This document shows, piece after piece, positions 15,047-17,453 of a stretch of 17,453 nucleotides of DNA. The stretch's first letter is position 1. Each line of letters begins with the position of its first letter. Source of the stretch: CAYMDD01 sp964409675 (GTDB lineage: Bacteria > Pseudomonadota > Alphaproteobacteria > Rickettsiales > SXRF01); assembly GCA_964409675.1 (NCBI GenBank), contig CAYPEF010000037.1:1-17453 (forward strand), given 5' to 3'. The notes beneath the pieces were generated by a model. It searched no databases. It was not told the origin of the DNA and worked only from the letters and a program-made list of their open reading frames with translations. Both the position numbers and the translations under genes were made by a program.

Positions 15047-15849
15047 AGCATTTCCTCCAGATCATGCAGCGGCACCATGCAGGGGCCGTCGGAGGGGGCG
15101 TTGTCGGGGTCTTCATGGGTCTCCATGAACAACCCGGCCACGCCTACCGCCACGGCGGCGCGGGCAAGATACGGCACGAATTCGCGCTGACCACCCGACG
15201 CGCCGCCAAGCCCGCCCGGCTGCTGCACGCTGTGGGTGGCGTCGAAGATCACCGGGTAGCCGGTGGATGCCATTACCGGCAGGGCACGCATGTCGTTTAC
15301 CAGCGTGTTGTAGCCGAAGGAGACGCCGCGCTCGGTGAGCAGGATGTTGGTGTTGCCGAAGGATTCCACCTTCTGCGCCACGTTCTTCATGTCCCATGGC
15401 GCCAGGAACTGGCCTTTCTTTACATTCACCACCCGGCCCGTGCGGGCGGCGGCGGCGAGCAAATCGGTCTGGCGGCACAGGAAGGCGGGGATTTGCAGCA
15501 CATCCACCACCTCGCCCGCGATGGCGCATTGCTCCTCGTTATGCACGTCGGTGAGCACCGGCACGCCGAAGCGCTCGCGGATTTCGGCGAACACCGGTAG
15601 CGCCATATTCAGCCCCAGTCCGCGCTGGGCGGAGGCGCTGGTGCGGTTGGCCTTATCGAAGGACGTCTTGAAAATCAGCCCGATATCAAGGCGATGGGCG
15701 ATAATAGTCAGCCATTCCGCCATTTTCAGCGCATGCTCGCGCGATTCCATCTGGCACGGCCCGGCGATCAGCACGAATGGCAGGTCGTTGCCGATGGTCA
15801 GGTGCTGCACGGGAACATGGTGATGCCGGTGGGGACTTGCTGCGTTCAT
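15047..15849 (-). CDS. kdsA: 3-deoxy-D-manno-octulosonate-8-phosphate synthase, C-terminus missing
   Basis: KdsA condenses arabinose-5-phosphate with phosphoenolpyruvate to KDO-8-phosphate for lipid A-core synthesis. The 267 residues present cover nearly all of the usual 280 or so; roughly 12-15 C-terminal residues lie in the gap. Motifs are LIAGPCQMESREHA, FKTSFDKANRTS, LTDVHNEEQC, QIPAFLCRQTDLL, NVKKGQFLAPWDMKNV, GVSFGYNTLVNDMRAL, VIFDATHSVQQPGG and SDGPCMVPLHDLEEM. The Cys in AGPC corresponds to the metal ligand of the metal-dependent class (Aquifex type); enterobacterial metal-independent enzymes have Asn there. AAGGA lies five bases before the ATG. It is divergent from the next gene, with starts 31 bases apart. 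Confidence 0.95.
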
Positions 15850-15880
15850 GGTTTTCCTTTATATTACGCGGGTTTTAACG

Positions 15881-16363
15881 ATGAAAGATGCGAAAGTCCG
15901 CCCCATGCCACCGCTGAATCCGCCTCAGCAAACCCCATCCCCGGGGGAATTGCAAGCCCTTGTAAGCAACATCCCGGCGAAGATGGAAGAAGAACTGACC
16001 CGCGCGCGCAGCGCCGCGCGGCTGGCCAACGGCATCGCCATCCTTTCGGGGCTGGCCACGCTCGGCCTTGCCGCCGCCGCTGTCACCCTCGCCTCCCCAC
16101 TTGCCGCCGGCCTCGCTGCCGCCAGCGCGGGCGCGGCGGGCGTGGTCAGCGTCGGCTTCGGTATGCTCAGCTGGCGCAATAATGAGCGCCTGCATGAGGA
16201 TGAAGAAGCCATCCGCAATTTCGGCAAAACCATTGCCAAGCCCGAAACGCAAGCCGCGCTGGCCAATGCGGTGCAGGCGATGGTGGAGAATAACGCGCCG
16301 GAGCAGACGGCGTGGCAAGATAGAGTAGATATGCCTGCATCAAACGCTTTGAAATTGAGATAA
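15881..16363 (+). CDS. Small hypothetical membrane protein with two helices (160 aa)
   Basis: I do not recognise the family. From the ATG at 15881 the product has a proline-rich N-terminus (PPLNPPQQTPSP), a short charged helix (MEEELTRARSAAR) and two adjacent hydrophobic, Ala/Gly-rich segments (about residues 45-70 and 73-97). A charged tail follows (NNERLHEDEEAIRNFGKTIAKPE). The earlier frame opening at 15848 overlaps the kdsA start and is less likely; ATG 15905 is another option. Its last ten or so codons are more AT-rich than the rest, right where the AT-rich SIR2-like gene begins, so its natural C-terminus may have been replaced. It is 16 bases from that gene and may be co-transcribed. 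Confidence 0.6.
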   Translation: MKDAKVRPMPPLNPPQQTPSPGELQALVSNIPAKMEEELTRARSAARLANGIAILSGLATLGLAAAAVTLASPLAAGLAAASAGAAGVVSVGFGMLSWRNNERLHEDEEAIRNFGKTIAKPETQAALANAVQAMVENNAPEQTAWQDRVDMPASNALKLR

Positions 16364-16379
16364 GTCGTTCATATCACCG

Positions 16380-17381
16380 ATGATAAATAAAAAAACCGTG
16401 CTAATTTTAGGAGCTGGTGCAAGTGTAGACCTTGGGTATCCTACAGGAACAGGTTTAATTGAATTAATCCACTCTCATAGAACAACGCCTTTTAAAAATT
16501 CTAACGATCCAAATGAACCAAGTTATTATCTCGAAGAAAATTTTGAAGATTTTTATAATGTATTTTCTAAAGTCCCAATTTTAAACATTGATAGCTATCT
16601 TAGAGATAACCCTCGACATGAGACCAGTGGCAAGCAGTTAATTGTTTATGCACTTTTATTAAATGAAAATCCCATAGAAGCGAGGATGGAAAGCTTCATA
16701 AAGTTAAGACAAACCTCATCGTGGCTCCTTTATCTCTATAATGCCATTATTCGCGGATGCTATAATGATGGTGAAGTATTAAAATCACTAAGCAATATAC
16801 AAATAATCACCTTTAATTATGATGTCTCAGTAGAAGCATTTTTTCTAAATCAATTTTCTCGGCAAGAACGTTTTGAAAAAATTGCAACTGAATTAATGGA
16901 ACGTCTAACAATAATACATATATACGGACAATTATATTATCTTAATGATGAAAAAGGAAAATGGTCTCTTTCAAAGTATGCTATATATCAAAAACAGAAA
17001 GGCAGAGGCCCTTTGTCGGACAATGCTTTAATTAACTATCAAACCTATCAAAGAGCCATTGCATGCGCACATAACATTCATGCTATAGGCGAGCATAAGC
17101 AAAATACTCTAGCACAAAGCGAACACATAAAACGAGCTAAACTCTATCTTAAGGAAGCTGAAGCTGTATATGTGTTAGGCTTTTCATTTGATAGTGATAA
17201 TCTTGATTTATTAAGCGATACTGCAATAAATTGGCCAAGAAAAAAGATTTTATATACAAATTATGATAAATCTGAACAGTTGCAACAAACTGCTACAAGC
17301 TTTTTCAAAAGTGGAATAGACAAATCTCAAGAGTTGCAATGCTCTGCTTTTGAAGCAGCGGCTAATCGCATAGCATGGTAA
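16380..17381 (+). CDS. SIR2-like family protein, probable NADase-type defence effector
   Basis: The 333-residue product has the main marks of the SIR2-like fold. These are a Rossmann start VLILGAGASVDLGYPTG (G11-AGAS15), IITFNYD (N146-Y147-D148) matching the TxNYD box, IHIYGQL with H180 at the place of the catalytic His in HxHG, and a late strand VYVLGFSFDSDNLDLL (about 263-278) like the family's LGxSLxD. Such stand-alone bacterial SIR2-like proteins are commonly NAD-degrading anti-phage effectors rather than deacetylases; there is no zinc Cys pattern. The gene is strikingly AT-rich beside GC-rich neighbours and lacks a clear Shine-Dalgarno, pointing to recent acquisition. No partner gene (Argonaute, Thoeris TIR, HerA) is visible. 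Family fairly sure; defence role is inference. Confidence 0.8.
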   Translation: MINKKTVLILGAGASVDLGYPTGTGLIELIHSHRTTPFKNSNDPNEPSYYLEENFEDFYNVFSKVPILNIDSYLRDNPRHETSGKQLIVYALLLNENPIEARMESFIKLRQTSSWLLYLYNAIIRGCYNDGEVLKSLSNIQIITFNYDVSVEAFFLNQFSRQERFEKIATELMERLTIIHIYGQLYYLNDEKGKWSLSKYAIYQKQKGRGPLSDNALINYQTYQRAIACAHNIHAIGEHKQNTLAQSEHIKRAKLYLKEAEAVYVLGFSFDSDNLDLLSDTAINWPRKKILYTNYDKSEQLQQTATSFFKSGIDKSQELQCSAFEAAANRIAW

Positions 17382-17394
17382 TTTAAGGTGAGCG

Positions 17395-17453
17395 CTACGC
17401 CGCCTTGTTTTTCTTCCCCGCCTTCTGCGCATGCTCCCGCGCCGCCGCCACGA
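17395..17453 (-). CDS. C-terminal end of a minus-strand gene, perhaps CTP synthase
   Basis: The minus-strand frame ends VAAAREHAQKAGKKNKAA before TAG (17397-17395). GC-rich codon use matches the core genes. The pattern resembles the end of CTP synthase (the E. coli tail runs FVKAASEFQKRQAK), and the incomplete codon at the edge ends in TC, which allows the expected Phe. pyrG upstream of kdsA is a common alphaproteobacterial order. Only 18 residues are visible, so the product name is a guess and I give no symbol. Its stop is 14 bases from the SIR2-like stop (convergent). Confidence 0.5.
   Translation of the reverse strand, partial: VAAAREHAQKAGKKNKAA

Noticed and set aside
12886..15600. A 904-codon plus-strand frame crossing the N run
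   Set aside because: The part after the gap is antisense to kdsA and the join is made of undetermined bases; only 12886-14946 is real.
14890..15849. kdsA frame extended across the gap to 14890
   Set aside because: The extension is read from the complement of the propeller gene; kdsA evidence stops at 15047.
1..17453. CRISPR array
   Set aside because: No regularly spaced short direct repeats were seen anywhere in the window.

Overview
The window looks like a draft-assembly scaffold from an alphaproteobacterium. The evidence is a GC-rich core, a bifunctional PII uridylyltransferase (glnD), a metal-type KDO-8-phosphate synthase (kdsA, so a Gram-negative with lipopolysaccharide), enolase, TadA, and the likely tail of CTP synthase. 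The pyrG, kdsA and eno genes often lie close together in this class. I cannot place it to genus. A run of exactly 100 N (14947-15046) marks a scaffold gap, so everything to its right is joined by scaffolding only.

Left part (1-2140). A strong terminator closes an off-window gene. Then comes a tRNA with a CAT anticodon, and directly against its 3' end the C-terminal scrap of a tyrosine recombinase. An AT-rich orphan gene with its own promoter follows, then a small orphan gene and a complex palindromic repeat. This reads as the relic of an element integrated at the tRNA.

Core part (2130-9600). A DMT-family exporter and glnD are divergent. A 600-base spacer follows, holding a strong 104-bp palindromic repeat and other hairpins. 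Then come tadA and, on the minus strand, enolase followed a few bases later by a polytopic membrane protein that resembles GT-C-type enzymes.

Accessory part (9675-14946). A small exported protein and an orphan cysteine-containing protein are divergent. Two large tandem genes follow. Each begins with a type IV prepilin signal and a pilin-like domain and continues into FG-GAP repeats of the integrin-alpha beta-propeller type, with calcium-binding DxNxDG loops. The first has seven repeats and is complete. The second shows six before the gap cuts it. They predict a cell-surface or pilus-tip propeller carried on a pilin anchor, and are the most interesting system in the window.

Right part (15047-17453). 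kdsA is cut by the gap. A small two-helix membrane protein is divergent from it. A markedly AT-rich SIR2-like gene, probably an NAD-consuming phage-defence effector, sits between that gene and the C-terminus of a minus-strand gene that fits CTP synthase. The likely ancestral pyrG-kdsA-eno arrangement therefore seems to have been opened at two places by accessory genes.
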